A stretch of 64,000 nucleotides of DNA from assembly GCF_036884655.1 (NCBI RefSeq), contig NC_088327.1:17501001-17565000 (forward strand), in the 5' to 3' direction. The notes beneath the pieces were generated by a model. That model saw only the letters and a list, made by a program, of their open reading frames with translations, was not told the DNA's origin and did not search any database. The translations under genes and the position numbers were made by a program. Every line of letters starts with the position of its first letter. Positions within the stretch are counted from its first letter, which is position 1. Source of the DNA: Musa acuminata AAA Group. Taxonomy: Eukaryota > Streptophyta > Magnoliopsida > Zingiberales > Musaceae. Positions 44,128 to 54,044 of this stretch are shown piece after piece.

Positions 44128-45736
44128 TGTTAGGAACGGGTTCGACACTAAGAGGGGGGTGAATTAGTGCAACGATAAAATCATGTCTTCAAAATCGTTT
44201 CATTTCGATAAAATCGGTTTTGTAAAGATGTTAACTTGAAATTGTATGGAAACGTAGTGATGGAGGAATTCAGTTTGCAATAAGGTACATAGCAAAAAGT
44301 AAATGCAAACTAGATTTTAGAGTGGTTCGGTTGTTGTGACCTGCATCCACTTCGTCGATTCCTCTTCCGTCGAGGCCATCGGCATCCACCATCGATCTTC
44401 CTTTAATAGGTGAAGATCAACTTCCTTCTTACACCCCTCTTCTCTTTTTACTGGGTTTAGGAGACAACCCTTACAAGCACACACTCCTCCTAAATAGAAT
44501 TCTAAACTTAGACTATATGAGAGGATTTTTCTAGTGATTGCAATAGTGTTTTCTCACTTTTAAATACTCAGTACTTGTTTCTCTTAACTAGGGATGAGAG
44601 GGGTATTTATAGGCCTCAAGTTGATTCAAACTTGGAGCCCAAAAACATCTCATCCCGGGTTTCCTAGGTCCGGGTGGTACCACCGCCTATGCTGGGCGGT
44701 ACCACCGCCAATGTCAGTCTAACACTGAAACTGCACTAGGCGGTACCACCACCTGACATTGGGTGGTACTACTGCCCAGACTGGTGGTACCATCGCCTAC
44801 AACCTCTCGGAGGCTGTGTTTGGGTGGTGGGGCGGTACCACAGCCTAACATAGTCTCGGAGACTGTGCCACGACGGTGTCACCTATTGGGGCATTGTTTG
44901 GGCCTTTTCATTGGGCCCAACACAATTCTTACATGGGCCTAACTGGCTCATAATTAGGTTACCCAATTCCAAACCCAATTACATGTTAACTATGAAATCT
45001 AAGATATACTTAAGCTAAACAAGTCCATAAGTCTAGTTTCTTCCGGCGAGCTTCCGGCAATCTTCTAGCGAGCTTCCAGCAATCTTTTGGAGAACTTCCG
45101 ACGATCTCTCGACAATGTTCCAACGGACTCCCGGCTAGCTCCTAGACTTCACGACGATCTTCTTGACGAGTTCCGATGAGTGTCTCTGGCAAGCTCCGAG
45201 ACTTCTCGGCTGGTTCCGACAGAACTTCCGACAAACGTCCGGACTTCCAACGAACTCTCGAACTCCCAACGAAATCGCGTCCTTAACTCCAGGACTTCAT
45301 TTTGCTTCATGCTTTTCTATCGTAGTTAATCCTGCACATGTAAAATACACTTCGATCTAGACAATTATTACTAAGCATTCATTATGTTGTTCGACATGTC
45401 ATTGGTCCCTCGATGCTTTGTCCGATTCTTCGGCACATCGTCCTCTCTTGCAACCTATTGCTCAATCGGCCAGTTGACTCCGTAACTCCAATATCCTTGG
45501 CACAATATCTACTCTTCTTGGCCCGATGCCTTAATCTATGGCCTAAAGCCTTCTGTCGATACGTCGACCAATCCTCTGGCTCGACGTCCAATCTTCTGAT
45601 ATGTTCCTCTGGCCCAACATTATTATTCCTGCTTTAATTGTCTCACCCTGATCGAAGCATCCTGTGTCACTCAAAACGCAGATCAAATCATAAATAATTA
45701 TCAATTGGTTTCATCATCAAAATCTGAGATTCAACA
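44128..45736 (-). repeat. Reversed solo Sirevirus LTR in E8 (1609 bp)
   Basis: On the minus strand TGTTGAATCTCAGATTTTGA to CGTTCCTAACA. Flanks ATTCG (44123-44127) and ATTCT (45737-45741), a target duplication with one mismatch; the E8 text on either side rejoins to match 8960-8985. Palindromes of GGTACC type at 44670-44880 and TATAAATA at 44604-44611 (minus). Confidence 0.88.
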
Positions 45737-45741
45737 ATTCT

Positions 45742-46565
45742 TTCTTGTTTACAATGATAAAAAGGGGAAAAATTATGATCATGCATGTTATGATGTAATT
45801 TGACAAATTGATACCATCATGATGTGAAATATATATCATTTGGAATTATACATGCAATACTTATGCTTTTTATTATGATGATGTATGTGATGTATTGCAT
45901 ATGGTGTGAATCATGATTGAAATTACTTTGATTTGAATTCAAGGTTTATCTCAATTATAGTATTTTGAAATAAGAATGAATACTTTACCTTTGTCATGAT
46001 TTGAAAATTATTATAAAGGGAAAAGAATTACAACATTGTATTTTTCCCTTCTTTTTGACAATGACAAAAGGGAAGAAAAATTGCTAGTTAAAGATGCAAA
46101 TTTTGAAAACTTACACATTGCAAAAGAAGCAAACTTGCTAGCTTGCTTATCTCAAAAGAGAAGCAAGAAGTACTATCTTGCAAATCTCAAGACGTACAAA
46201 TGTAAACTTGCAAAATTTATAATTTTGCACATCATTAAAATTTCTAATAATTTGGTGATTATGTAATTTCTAAAATGTTGTAAGATTATTGCTAGCTTGC
46301 ATGATAATAAAACTTGAGATTATATTGCAACGATTTGAAATTATATCTCAAACACTTGAAAGTTACACTTCTCCTTTTTGTTGATGACAAAGGAGGAGAA
46401 GTATGATCATGTTATACATGATGACGTATTGTAAATATTCATAATAAAATTTGCAATGACTTGAATTCAGCCTGAATTCAAGGTTCTATCAATATGGTAT
46501 ATTGATAGAGGGAGTTAAGGTTAATTCCATCATCAATTGGTTGTCATCATCAAAAAGGGGGAGAT
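45742..46565 (+). other. E8 untranslated region, second part
   Basis: No gene seen. Purine tract 46063-46077, TTGC module (46080-46320), hairpin purine tract 46367-46403 (GGAGGAG variant), GGAGTTAAGGTTAATTCC (46510-46527), polypurine tract before 46566. Confidence 0.72.
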
Positions 46566-48094
46566 TGTTAAATCTTGGATTTTGATGATGAAACCAATTG
46601 ATAATTGTTTATGATTTAATCTGCGCTTTGAGTGATATAGGATGCTTCGATCCGGATGAGACAATTAAAGTAGGAAGAATCATGTTGGGCCGGAGGAAAA
46701 CATGTCAGAAGATTGGACGACGAGCTGGAGGATCGGTCGACATATCGACAAAAGGCTTCGGGCCATGGATTCGGGCATCGAGCCAAGAAGAGTGGATATT
46801 ATGCCAAGGATATCGGAGTTATGGAGGTTAACTAGCCGATTGGACAATAGGCCATAAGAGAGGATGATGTGCCAAAGAATCGGACGAAGCGTCGATGGAC
46901 CAATGACATGCTGGACAACATGATTTATGCTTAGTAATAATTGTCTAGATTGAAGTGTGTTTTTATGTATGCAGGATTAACTATGATAGCAAGGCATAAA
47001 GCAAAATGAAGTCCCAGAGTCACGGATGCGATTTCGTTGGGAGTTTGAGAGTTCGTTGGAAGTCTAGACGTTCATCGGTAGTTCTATAGGAACAAACCGA
47101 GAAGTGCAGGAGCTTGCTCGAAGAAGCTCATCAGAACTTGCCAAGAAGATCGTCATGAAGTCCAAGAGCTTGCCGGAAGTCCGTTGGAACATTGCCGGGA
47201 GATCGTCGGAAGTTCGCCGGAAGATCGCCGGAAGAAACCAATACCTAGGGACTTGTTTAGCTTTCATATACCTTAGATTTCGTAATTAGCATGTAATTGG
47301 GATTGGATTTGGGCCAACCCAATTATGGGCCAGTTGGGCCCATGTAAGGACTGTGTTGGACCCAATGAAAGGCTCAAATAGTAACCCCAAGAGATGGTAC
47401 TGTCGTGGCACAATCTCTGAGACTATGTCAGGCGGTGATACCGCTAGTCTGGATGGTGGTATCGCCTAGTACAGTGTCAGTGTCAAACTGACACTAGCGG
47501 TGGTACCGCCCAGCACAGGTGGTGGTACCGCCCGTACCTAGGAAACCCGGGATGAGATATTTTTAGGCTCCAAGTTTGAATCAACTTGAGGCCTATAAAT
47601 ACCCCTCTCATCCTGGTTAATATACACAAGCACAGAGAATTTAAAGAGAGAAAAACGCTATTGTAATCTCTTGTGAGAATCCTCCTCTTCTAGTTTAAGT
47701 GTTAGAATAGTTTAATAGAGGAGTGAGTGCTTGTAAGGGTTGTCTCATAAACCCGATAAAAGGAGAGGAGGGGTGTAAGAAGGAGGTTGATCTTTGCCTA
47801 TTAAAAGAAGATCGATAGTGGATACCGGTGGCTTCGACGGAAGAGGAATCAGAGGAGGAGTAGATGATCGAACAACTATAAATCGATTTGTATTTTTGTT
47901 TTGCTATTTATCTTAACTGCAAACTGCCTTCCTTGCTTTACATCAACTACACCTCCGTATGCTTTCAATTTAAAGATCTTTCTGAAATGGTTTTCATCGA
48001 AATCAGATTTTATCATATGAAAGTTTAAAACTGACGTAATTTTTATCGCTGCACTAATTCACCCCCCCTCTTAGTGCCTACTGTTTTCCTAACA
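46566..48094 (+). repeat. E8 3' LTR (1529 bp)
   Basis: Starts TGTTAAATCTTGGATTTTGA and ends TGTTTTCCTAACA. Keeps the U3 missing from its 5' partner: CGGAAG block (47020-47240), palindromes (47430-47540), TATA box (47594-47601). Followed by GTATC. Confidence 0.92.
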
Positions 48095-48099
48095 GTATC

Positions 48100-49080
48100 G
48101 ATAGATGGCTTCCGGCCATGAGTTCGGGCATCTGGCCAAGAAGAGCAGATATTGTACTAAGGAAATCGGAGTTGCGGAGGTCAACTAGCCGATTGGGCAA
48201 TAGGCCACAAGAGAGGAAGATACGCCAAAGAATTAGATTAAGCATCGATAAAACAATGGCAGCAAGGCATAAAGCAAAATGAAGTCTCGGAGTCAAGGAC
48301 GCGATTTCGTTAGGAGTTTGAGAGTTCATCGGAAGTCCGGACGTTCGTCGAAAGTTCTGTCGGAATTGACCGAGAAGACTAGGAGCTTGCCGAATAAGCT
48401 TTGTCGGAACTCGCCAAGAAGATCATCTTGAAGTCCAGGAGCTTATCGGGATTCTGCTAGAACATTGACGAGAGATCATCGGAAGTTCGTCAGACGATCG
48501 CCGAAAGCTTGCCGGAAGAAACCTAGACTTGCAGACTTATTTAGCTTAGTGTATGCCTTAGAATTCATAGTTAGCACATAATTGTAACATCCCATTAGTC
48601 CCATATCGGAAGGGTCTGATGAGTGCACTATGCTATGGTTCGATTTGGGTTATGTTGGGCCTTGACGAGGACGTCAAGCTAATTGAGTTGGGGATATTGT
48701 AACATCCCATTAGTCCCACATCGGAAGTGGGCAATGTGTATGATTGGTTTTTAAGGGTCTGATGAGTATACTATGTTAACTCCCACTTAAGTATTTTGGT
48801 CCATGGTTGAAGGACCGAAATGGAGTTATTGGCTAGTTGACTCATCAGACTCGAGTCATGACAATAATTGTGATTGGAATTGGGCCAACCCAATTAGGGG
48901 CTAGTTGGGCCTAATGAAAGACCCAAACAATGACCCAATATGTGGGTAGAGGAATCGACGGAGTGGATGTAGGTCACGGTGACGAACCACTATAAAAATC
49001 TGTGAAACATTTTCTTAAACCAATGTTTTTACCGTTATACTAATTCACCCCCCCCTCTTAGTTTCGACTAGTTCCTAACA
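48100..49080 (+). repeat. E7 3' LTR, second part
   Basis: Continues 31387 through the CGGAAG block (48300-48530), an inserted TRIM-like element (48583-48863), then GATTGGAATTGGGCCAACCC; it jumps at about 48945 to the U5 region, without palindromes or TATA box, and ends TAGTTCCTAACA. Confidence 0.88.
48583..48863 (+). mobile_element. Short TRIM-like LTR element (281 bp)
   Basis: Perfect 5-bp flanks ATAAT (48578-48582 and 48864-48868). Two direct copies of a terminal repeat starting TGTAACATCCCATTAGTCCC lie at 48583 (truncated) and 48698-48863 (TG...CATGACA), separated by a short segment ending GAGTTGGGGATAT, a purine tract. The segment reads GACGAGGACGTC, as before the LTR at 1605, so it may derive from a gypsy element. 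No coding capacity. Confidence 0.78.
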
Positions 49081-49261
49081 GCCAACACGCCTCCAACCCG
49101 ACTTCTAATCTTTTGACATGTTCACTCCGGCCCAACGTCCGATTTCTCCTAATTTAATTAATTTGTCTCTCCTTGATCGAAGCTAGTCTTGCATCACTCA
49201 AAATGCATATTAGATCATAAACTCATCAATTAATTTCATCATCAAATTATGAAATTCAACA
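49081..49261 (-). repeat. Minus-strand Sirevirus LTR stub
   Basis: On the minus strand TGTTGAATTTCATAATTTGA, the first 181 bp of a Sirevirus LTR. It is cut at 49081 by the E7 LTR; the rest would lie left of E7, out of reach. The right flank is the tandem-repeat region of a different element. Confidence 0.78.
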
Positions 49262-49640
49262 CACTCAGCATGATGACCCGAGGGATGCACCTAGGTCGAG
49301 CTTACATGCTCCCTAGCTGTGCACTCGATATGAAGACCTAAGGGATGTCCCGAGGGTGGCACCTTAGATGAGTAGAATTAAAAAGGACTAACTCTTGAGT
49401 CAAGCACCTTAGCGTGAAGTCCCGAGGGCTGCACCTAGGCTGAGGCTATGCGCTCTCTAGCCATGAACTCGACGTGAAGACCTGAAGGTGGCACCTCTTA
49501 TGAGTGGAGTTAAAAAGGACTTGCTCTTGAGCCAAGCACCTCGGTGAGAAGCCCCAAGAGATGCACCTAAGCCGAGCTTACGCACTTCCTAGCCATACAT
49601 TTGGCATAAAGACCCCATGATCGTACCTTGACCAGGACCG
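49262..49640 (+). repeat. Degenerate ~130-145 bp tandem repeats
   Basis: Units at about 49262-49407, 49408-49538 and 49539-49635 share ...GAAG.CC..AGGG.TGCACCTAGGC.GAG...CTC.CTAGCCATG.ACTCG.C.TGAAGACC...GG.GGCACC and CTTGAG.CAAGCACCT. They precede a purine tract and LTR, so they are probably part of the 3' internal region of a gypsy element. No reading frame. Confidence 0.7.
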
Positions 49641-49743
49641 ATGCACTCTTGACAACTCAGCCAATAGACTTCCATCAGAGTACATACCCAACAGAAGAGC
49701 ACACAAGTGCGCCTTCCAGAGAAAGGCCCTGAAGGATGCCCTT

Positions 49744-49759
49744 CCAAGGGGGAGGCAAA
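49744..49759 (+). promoter_or_regulatory. Probable polypurine tract
   Basis: CCAAGGGGGAGGCAAA directly before TGATAGGGACG. Confidence 0.6.
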
Positions 49760-50270
49760 TGATAGGGACGATTTTGTCTCATGCCAGCTCATCTGCCATA
49801 GAGGCCGATACTAGGGCCCCAAATCACGAGCCCCAAAATGGTGCATAGTGCGTCTCGATGTGCCTCGCATCAATAATTGACAATAACCGCCCTACCTTAT
49901 TTTATCTTAATAACCATCCTATCTTATCAAGATCAGAGACCAGAATGATCAGGTGGTTAACCTAATCTTATCCCAGGCCAGCTAGTAAAAAGGCCCAGGG
50001 ATCAGGCCTAAAAAGGAACCCATCAGCTCATGCTGAAGGGGGTATCTCTACACACTAACTCAGTCATATAGCTTATACTACTATCTTCTTCCCTTCGCTA
50101 TCTTAAGTATTAAAAGGGTCGCGCCGGGCCGGGCAACCCTTGGCGCCAACCTATTACGCAGGATCATTGGTTGCTTAAGGACACTTGGACGATCCAACCC
50201 CTATGGAGAAACCTTATAACCAAGAAGATTCCAATCCACTTACCCAACTATTTTGAATCGGGTCCTCACC
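49760..50270 (+). repeat. Probable gypsy LTR, right end uncertain
   Basis: Begins TGATAGGGACGATTTTGTCT after the purine tract; includes TATTAAAAGGG (about 50108) and a GC-rich stretch GCGCCGGGCCGGGCAACCC, as in transcribed LTR parts. The end near TCGGGTCCTCA (about 50260) is a guess since there is no partner. Confidence 0.5.
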
Positions 50271-50713
50271 AACAAAACAGCTTCCGACCGAGCAGCCTAT
50301 ATGGTCTCACTTTATTGAGTTTCTCATGTTACTAAGAAAGAGGTACATAAATGAGCTTGTACCTTCGACAGAAACACCTACTTGCTTGAAATAAAAAAAA
50401 AAACATACTAATCTTTGGAGGAAGAACAAGTACAGCTGTGGCTCGCGGTGGGAAGCAATCAGACACTATGAATCAAGAAAGTTTTCTTATCACCTTTTCT
50501 ATCTTTATTTATTTCCTTGTGATGAAGATAAATGTCAAAAAAAAAAAGGAAAATAATATTTTAAGCATGTTTATCCCATAAAAAATTATTAGTAACAGAT
50601 CATAGGAACAAAACTTGAACACTTCCCAGAAATACTGCCATTGACCTAACAAGCATATTATCTAACTACTATTGAAAGCAAAATGTAATAAGAAAAGAAA
50701 AAAAACAAATTTG
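50271..50713 (+). other. Intergenic host sequence, nothing seen
   Basis: AT-rich, with A-runs at 50390 and 50537. No gene, repeat or element end that I can recognise. Confidence 0.45.
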
Positions 50714-50719
50714 AAAAAA
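50714..50719 (-). terminator. RNA polymerase III terminator of tRNA-Pro
   Basis: TTTTTT on the minus strand two bases after the tRNA 3' end; another T-run lies farther on. Confidence 0.8.
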
Positions 50720-50721
50720 TA

Positions 50722-50793
50722 GGGGCATTCCGAGAATTGAACTCGGGACCTCTCGCACCCTAAGCGAGAATCATACCACTAGACCAAATGCCC
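50722..50793 (-). tRNA. tRNA-Pro: tRNA-Pro (AGG)
   Basis: 72 nt on the minus strand. The acceptor stem GGGCATT pairs with AATGCCC, followed by discriminator C. The anticodon stem CTCGC/GCGAG closes the loop TTAGGGT, giving anticodon AGG. The T arm has GGTCCCGAGTTCAATTCTC with the B-box GTTCAATTC; the D arm has TGGTCTAGTGGTATGA, the A-box. No intron and no encoded CCA, as expected in a nuclear gene. A T6 terminator follows. All stems pair, so it looks functional. Confidence 0.97.
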
Positions 50794-51974
50794 GTTTGAT
50801 TGAACGATTTTAATAGTAATTATATTAAGCTTAAAACATTGTGTATCTAAAGTTGGACAACTGATATCCGAAGGTAATAGCTGATATCTTACGGTTCATG
50901 ACGAAATTTATCCAACATAATCTATTATTCTACTGTTATCATATTTAGAAGAGGGAAAGAAGTTCGAGCTATAATGTCTTCATCACATATTCCGCTTCCT
51001 TCATTCCCGTAATATACCGCATTAGGTGGGCATTCGGTAAGACTTTTAATGAGTAAGTCAGTTTTTGTTTTTATTTTTGTTTATTATGGGCAAAACATCT
51101 GCGGCATTAAAGCAACTTCACCACCATTCTCTTTGACACACTATGTGAACAGATCAAGTAGAAACGTTTTTGACTCTTAACGCAAAAAACAGTTCTCCAT
51201 GAAACGCTCATTCTTGCTGACATTACTATCTATCGATGGATCGATCACCCGATTCCTTGCTCATCAACGGTACAAAAAGAGGACCCATCACTTCAAGCTT
51301 AGCTGTTGACAGAGGCAACAGCAGCAGTAAGAGTTTTGTGGCCGCACACGAATGGCTTCGGAAGGGACGGCGACTGCGGCCGCCCGCCGCTTACGTACAT
51401 GGCTGGTGACACCCATGCCTTGCCATGCCATGCCATTCCCCTACGAATCTACCTATTCCTTGTGGTCAAAATTATGATGGTTACAACTCTATTATGTTGC
51501 ACTTTCAATCGATCTTTGTCCAACTTCACTTGCTATGGAGAAGAGAAAGGGATACTGTCCTTCTCAGCTGACCACTTCTTGTGCAGACTGCAATTTCAAA
51601 TCTTCATCACAGTCAACAGCATATTTTCATAAACAAACTTGACTATTAAGATCTTATAGCCATATAACATGTAGAGATATAGAGATAACACAGTAGACAA
51701 CATTTTTCTCCACAACTGCATGAAACCATACTTTTAAACTGAAAAGGAGCAATGTTCTTTTTGCATGCACGTTTAAGTATTCGATACTTCATCAAGCTTT
51801 TGTGCTGCACTAACTCAAAAGTGGAAGGCCAATACGCCAAGCCTAATCTCTCTCTCTCACCTCATATGAAGATTTAGCGTCAGAAAGGCGGAGGAGAAAC
51901 AAACAATGTGTTAAGAGTCTAAAGCCCACCTTTTGGATGAGACCACATTCTCTTGACCACGGCCATGCCTTCCT
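50794..51974 (+). other. Intergenic host sequence between tRNA and IDA-like gene
   Basis: I see no supported gene. A plus-strand frame of 108 codons at 51306-51632 has no known motif and no conserved composition, so I do not call it. The part up to about 51974 on the right would hold the 3' untranslated region of the IDA-like gene. Confidence 0.45.
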
Positions 51975-52193
51975 TTAAGGTGGTGTCTGGGAACGCACGC
52001 CAATGGAGTTATGCCGCTTCGAAGGTCCCGACGGCGGGATTGGCATCGCTCTCGGCAAGAACCCAAAGAAACCACCTGACCTCTTCTTTCCGGCCGGGTT
52101 TTGAGCCAAGGCATGCAAGTCTCTTGAGCCACTGCAACATGAAACCAAGATGAGGAGGATTACCAGGATTGAGCCTTTGGCGAGTAGTCCCAT
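51975..52193 (-). CDS. IDL: IDA-like (IDL) secreted peptide precursor
   Basis: 72-codon precursor of an INFLORESCENCE DEFICIENT IN ABSCISSION-type peptide. In this family the processed peptide is perceived by HAESA/HSL receptor kinases and controls cell separation in abscission and lateral root emergence. Seen here: a signal peptide (MGLLAKGSILVILLILVSCC, residues 1-20 and on), a variable middle with a basic GKKRSGG stretch, then the family motif FLPRAMPIPPSGPSKRHN with the core PIPPSGPSKRHN at residues 51-62, and a 10-residue tail. IDA has PIPPSAPSKRHN, so one Ala is Gly here. An upstream in-frame Met at 52232 would add 13 residues before the hydrophobic core; I chose 52193 because it starts a standard signal peptide. 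Single exon, as is usual. TATA box 120 bp upstream. It looks intact and is the only protein gene of the host in this window. Confidence 0.93.
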   Translation of the reverse strand: MGLLAKGSILVILLILVSCCSGSRDLHALAQNPAGKKRSGGFFGFLPRAMPIPPSGPSKRHNSIGVRSQTPP

Positions 52194-52312
52194 CTGAGCA
52201 AACCAAACAAAGAAGAAAGAAGAATAAATCAACAGAATGTGTGAGAGAGATTGGAGAAGAAGTCAACAAAGTGGAGGGTGGGAGAGGACAGCTTGAGCTG
52301 GATGGAACTGAG

Positions 52313-52319
52313 ATATATA
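52313..52319 (-). promoter_or_regulatory. TATA box of IDA-like gene
   Basis: TATATAT on the minus strand, about 120 bp upstream of the chosen ATG, followed by a pyrimidine-rich leader (TCTTCTCCAATCTCTCTCAC). Confidence 0.6.
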
Positions 52320-52652
52320 GCAAATGGGAAGTGGGGGAGTGGAGCGGATACAAATAAGGTTACGATCGAGTTAGAATAGGTACAACGTGTGGGGTGTAGA
52401 TATGCTCACGCACTGTTGAACACGAGGACCAGTTTTGACCTTTAAGAGAAGATGGCTGCACATAGCTAAATGGGAGATGAAGAACTTGGAAGAAAGAGAT
52501 GCTGAGGATATGCGGATGACAAGAAGGGAACGAGACAATAACAAAGGAGGATTCTGTGGTCAGCTTATCTAGAATGAAGAAGGCCACGAGAACCAAGGGC
52601 AGACCAAGAATGGCAAAGGCAACTGTCGTTTACAGCGTAGAGAGACACCCCG

Positions 52653-52654
<2 letters not shown>

Positions 52655-52731
<77 letters not shown>
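52655..52731 (+). repeat. (CT)19(AT)20 compound microsatellite
   Basis: 38 bp of CT followed by 39 bp of AT, about 340 bp upstream of the IDA-like TATA box. On that gene's strand it reads (AT)n(AG)n, a GA-rich promoter-distal tract. Confidence 0.97.
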
Positions 52732-52733
<2 letters not shown>

Positions 52734-53002
52734 CATGGCACCATCGAATTTGTAGACTTAGGTCGCATATGATCAACTACACAACAACAAGTTGTTACTT
52801 TTTGTTAATGATCGAAGGATCCCATAATCTCAATCCATTAGATCGAAGGATACCATAATCGTTATTTATATTTATCATAATCTCAATCCAACAGTTATCT
52901 ATCATACTATAGAAACAACCCCAAGAACCCAAATGTATTCTTAGAACTCTAAAATTCTCTAGTTGAATACATTTATTTATTTTGACATTTGATCGAATTG
53001 TA
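52732..53002 (+). other. Sequence upstream of IDA-like gene, nothing certain
   Basis: Contains a short repeat: ATCGAAGGATCCCATAATCTCAATCC (52810) and ATCGAAGGATACCATAATC (52844), with CATAATCTCAATCC again at 52877. No coding sequence supported. Confidence 0.4.
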
Positions 53003-53393
53003 TGTGATAGGGAATATTTCGGTATCATCTTACAGTGACAATCAACAGCTGCCTCGGAATCAACATGGCATCTTAGAGTCAGCGTGGCGCACATGCACGG
53101 TATGACCTCGAAGCAACATGACAGACTCAGAAACAACTCACAGCCATGCCCAAGATCGTACAAAGTAGCCCCGCATGGCGTGGAACTGGAACAGTTGACC
53201 CATGCCATCTAGGGCACACGAACCAACCGGCTGGAGTGTCGGTAGTCATTAACAACCTGCGTGTGACCAATCTTAGGGAGAGGTATAAATGCCGACCCCT
53301 TGGGCAATGCCAAGGGGGTAGATCTCAAACACTCAACGCTATAGCAAAAAACTAACTTAAGCTTCAATCGAGAATCCCCCTCTCGGTATCGAC
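53003..53393 (+). repeat. Possible LTR remnant
   Basis: Contains TGTGATAGGGAATATTTCGG near the left end, reminiscent of the LTR start at 49760, and GAGAGGTATAAATGCCGACC (53278) like an LTR TATA region, followed by short repeats of GCCAAGGGGG type. It stops where a copia LTR begins. Weak call. Confidence 0.35.
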
Positions 53394-53990
53394 TGTAAGT
53401 CATAGGTGCCCTATAAACCAATAACGTGAGTGATAGCATATATGACATGTTATGTTGTTTTTTTATTTATTATTATTATTGATATTTTTTTATTTTATGT
53501 TGTATATCGCATATATTGTGATGTCCAAGGATCTGTACAATGAGAATCTGATAGTGATGAGATCGTAATAATGAGACCGATTCACTTTTAAACACAGACC
53601 CTAAATAATTCCAATCGCAGATTACTCAAGAGGGACATCAAAATAACCAAATAGATTAGTATGCTATATGCCCATCTATATGATGGAGGTGGTTAGTCTC
53701 ATAGCTGCTCGTGTGAGGACACTAGGGATACAATATAAGTATTCATTGGAGAATGAGTTCATTGATTGATCTGCTCACGGAATGTTGGATGGTTAATGAT
53801 ACCTCATTATCAAACAATAATTTCATGGTCCTAGTCGTGTGTCTGGTCCTTAAACTTGAGATACCAAGGATGTCTTGTATGAGTGCTCAACTCTTTAATA
53901 CTGGACTTATATGTCTAAAAGTTCTAGATTTAGCATAGCCTGGGAGTGATAGCTAACTTTATGATCACAATTGAGTGTCGATAGAGGATA
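53394..53990 (+). repeat. Truncated, old copia LTR of the E5 family
   Basis: Begins TGTAAGTCATAGGTGCC and follows the E5 LTR text (CATATATTGTGATGTCC, GAATGAGTTCATTGATTGAT, GAGTGTCGATAGAGGAT) with many changes, then stops about 600 bp in. Much older than E5. Confidence 0.8.
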
Positions 53991-54044
53991 TGTAGGTAAA
54001 TCTAGAGGTGACATCACATGCATAGTAGAAGAACATAAAACAAA

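Larger units (their letters stand above)
31388..48094 (+). mobile_element. E8: gag-only Sirevirus derivative (copy 3)
   Basis: Perfect target duplication GTATC (31383-31387 and 48095-48099). The 5' LTR is split by E9 (31388-31959 and 41658-41704); then primer site, gag, untranslated region interrupted by a reversed solo LTR, and the 3' LTR (46566-48094). No pol. The 5' LTR lost about 0.9 kb of U3, including palindromes and TATA box. Confidence 0.92.
28730..49080 (+). mobile_element. E7: gag-only Sirevirus derivative (copy 2), split by E8
   Basis: Present are the C-terminal part of gag (28730-29084), the AT-rich untranslated region (29085-31207) and a 3' LTR in two pieces (31208-31387 and 48100-49080) separated by E8. 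The 5' LTR and gag start are missing left of E6. There is no pol between gag and LTR, as in E4 and E8. The join 31387/48100 restores LTR text (CTGTCGAC-GTATC-GATAGATGG) that matches 46733-46760. Confidence 0.83.

Noticed and set aside
51306..51632. 108-codon plus-strand frame between tRNA-Pro and the IDA-like gene
   Set aside because: No recognisable motif, no clear promoter, and hydrophobic and Cys content looks random. Could be revisited with transcript data.
52009..52353. 114-codon minus-strand frame overlapping the IDA-like gene
   Set aside because: A different frame over the leader and coding region of the IDA-like gene; it lacks the PIPP motif and a signal peptide of the usual form.
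52556..52858. 100-codon frame with SLSLSL and YIYIYI runs
   Set aside because: It is a reading of the (CT)n(AT)n microsatellite.
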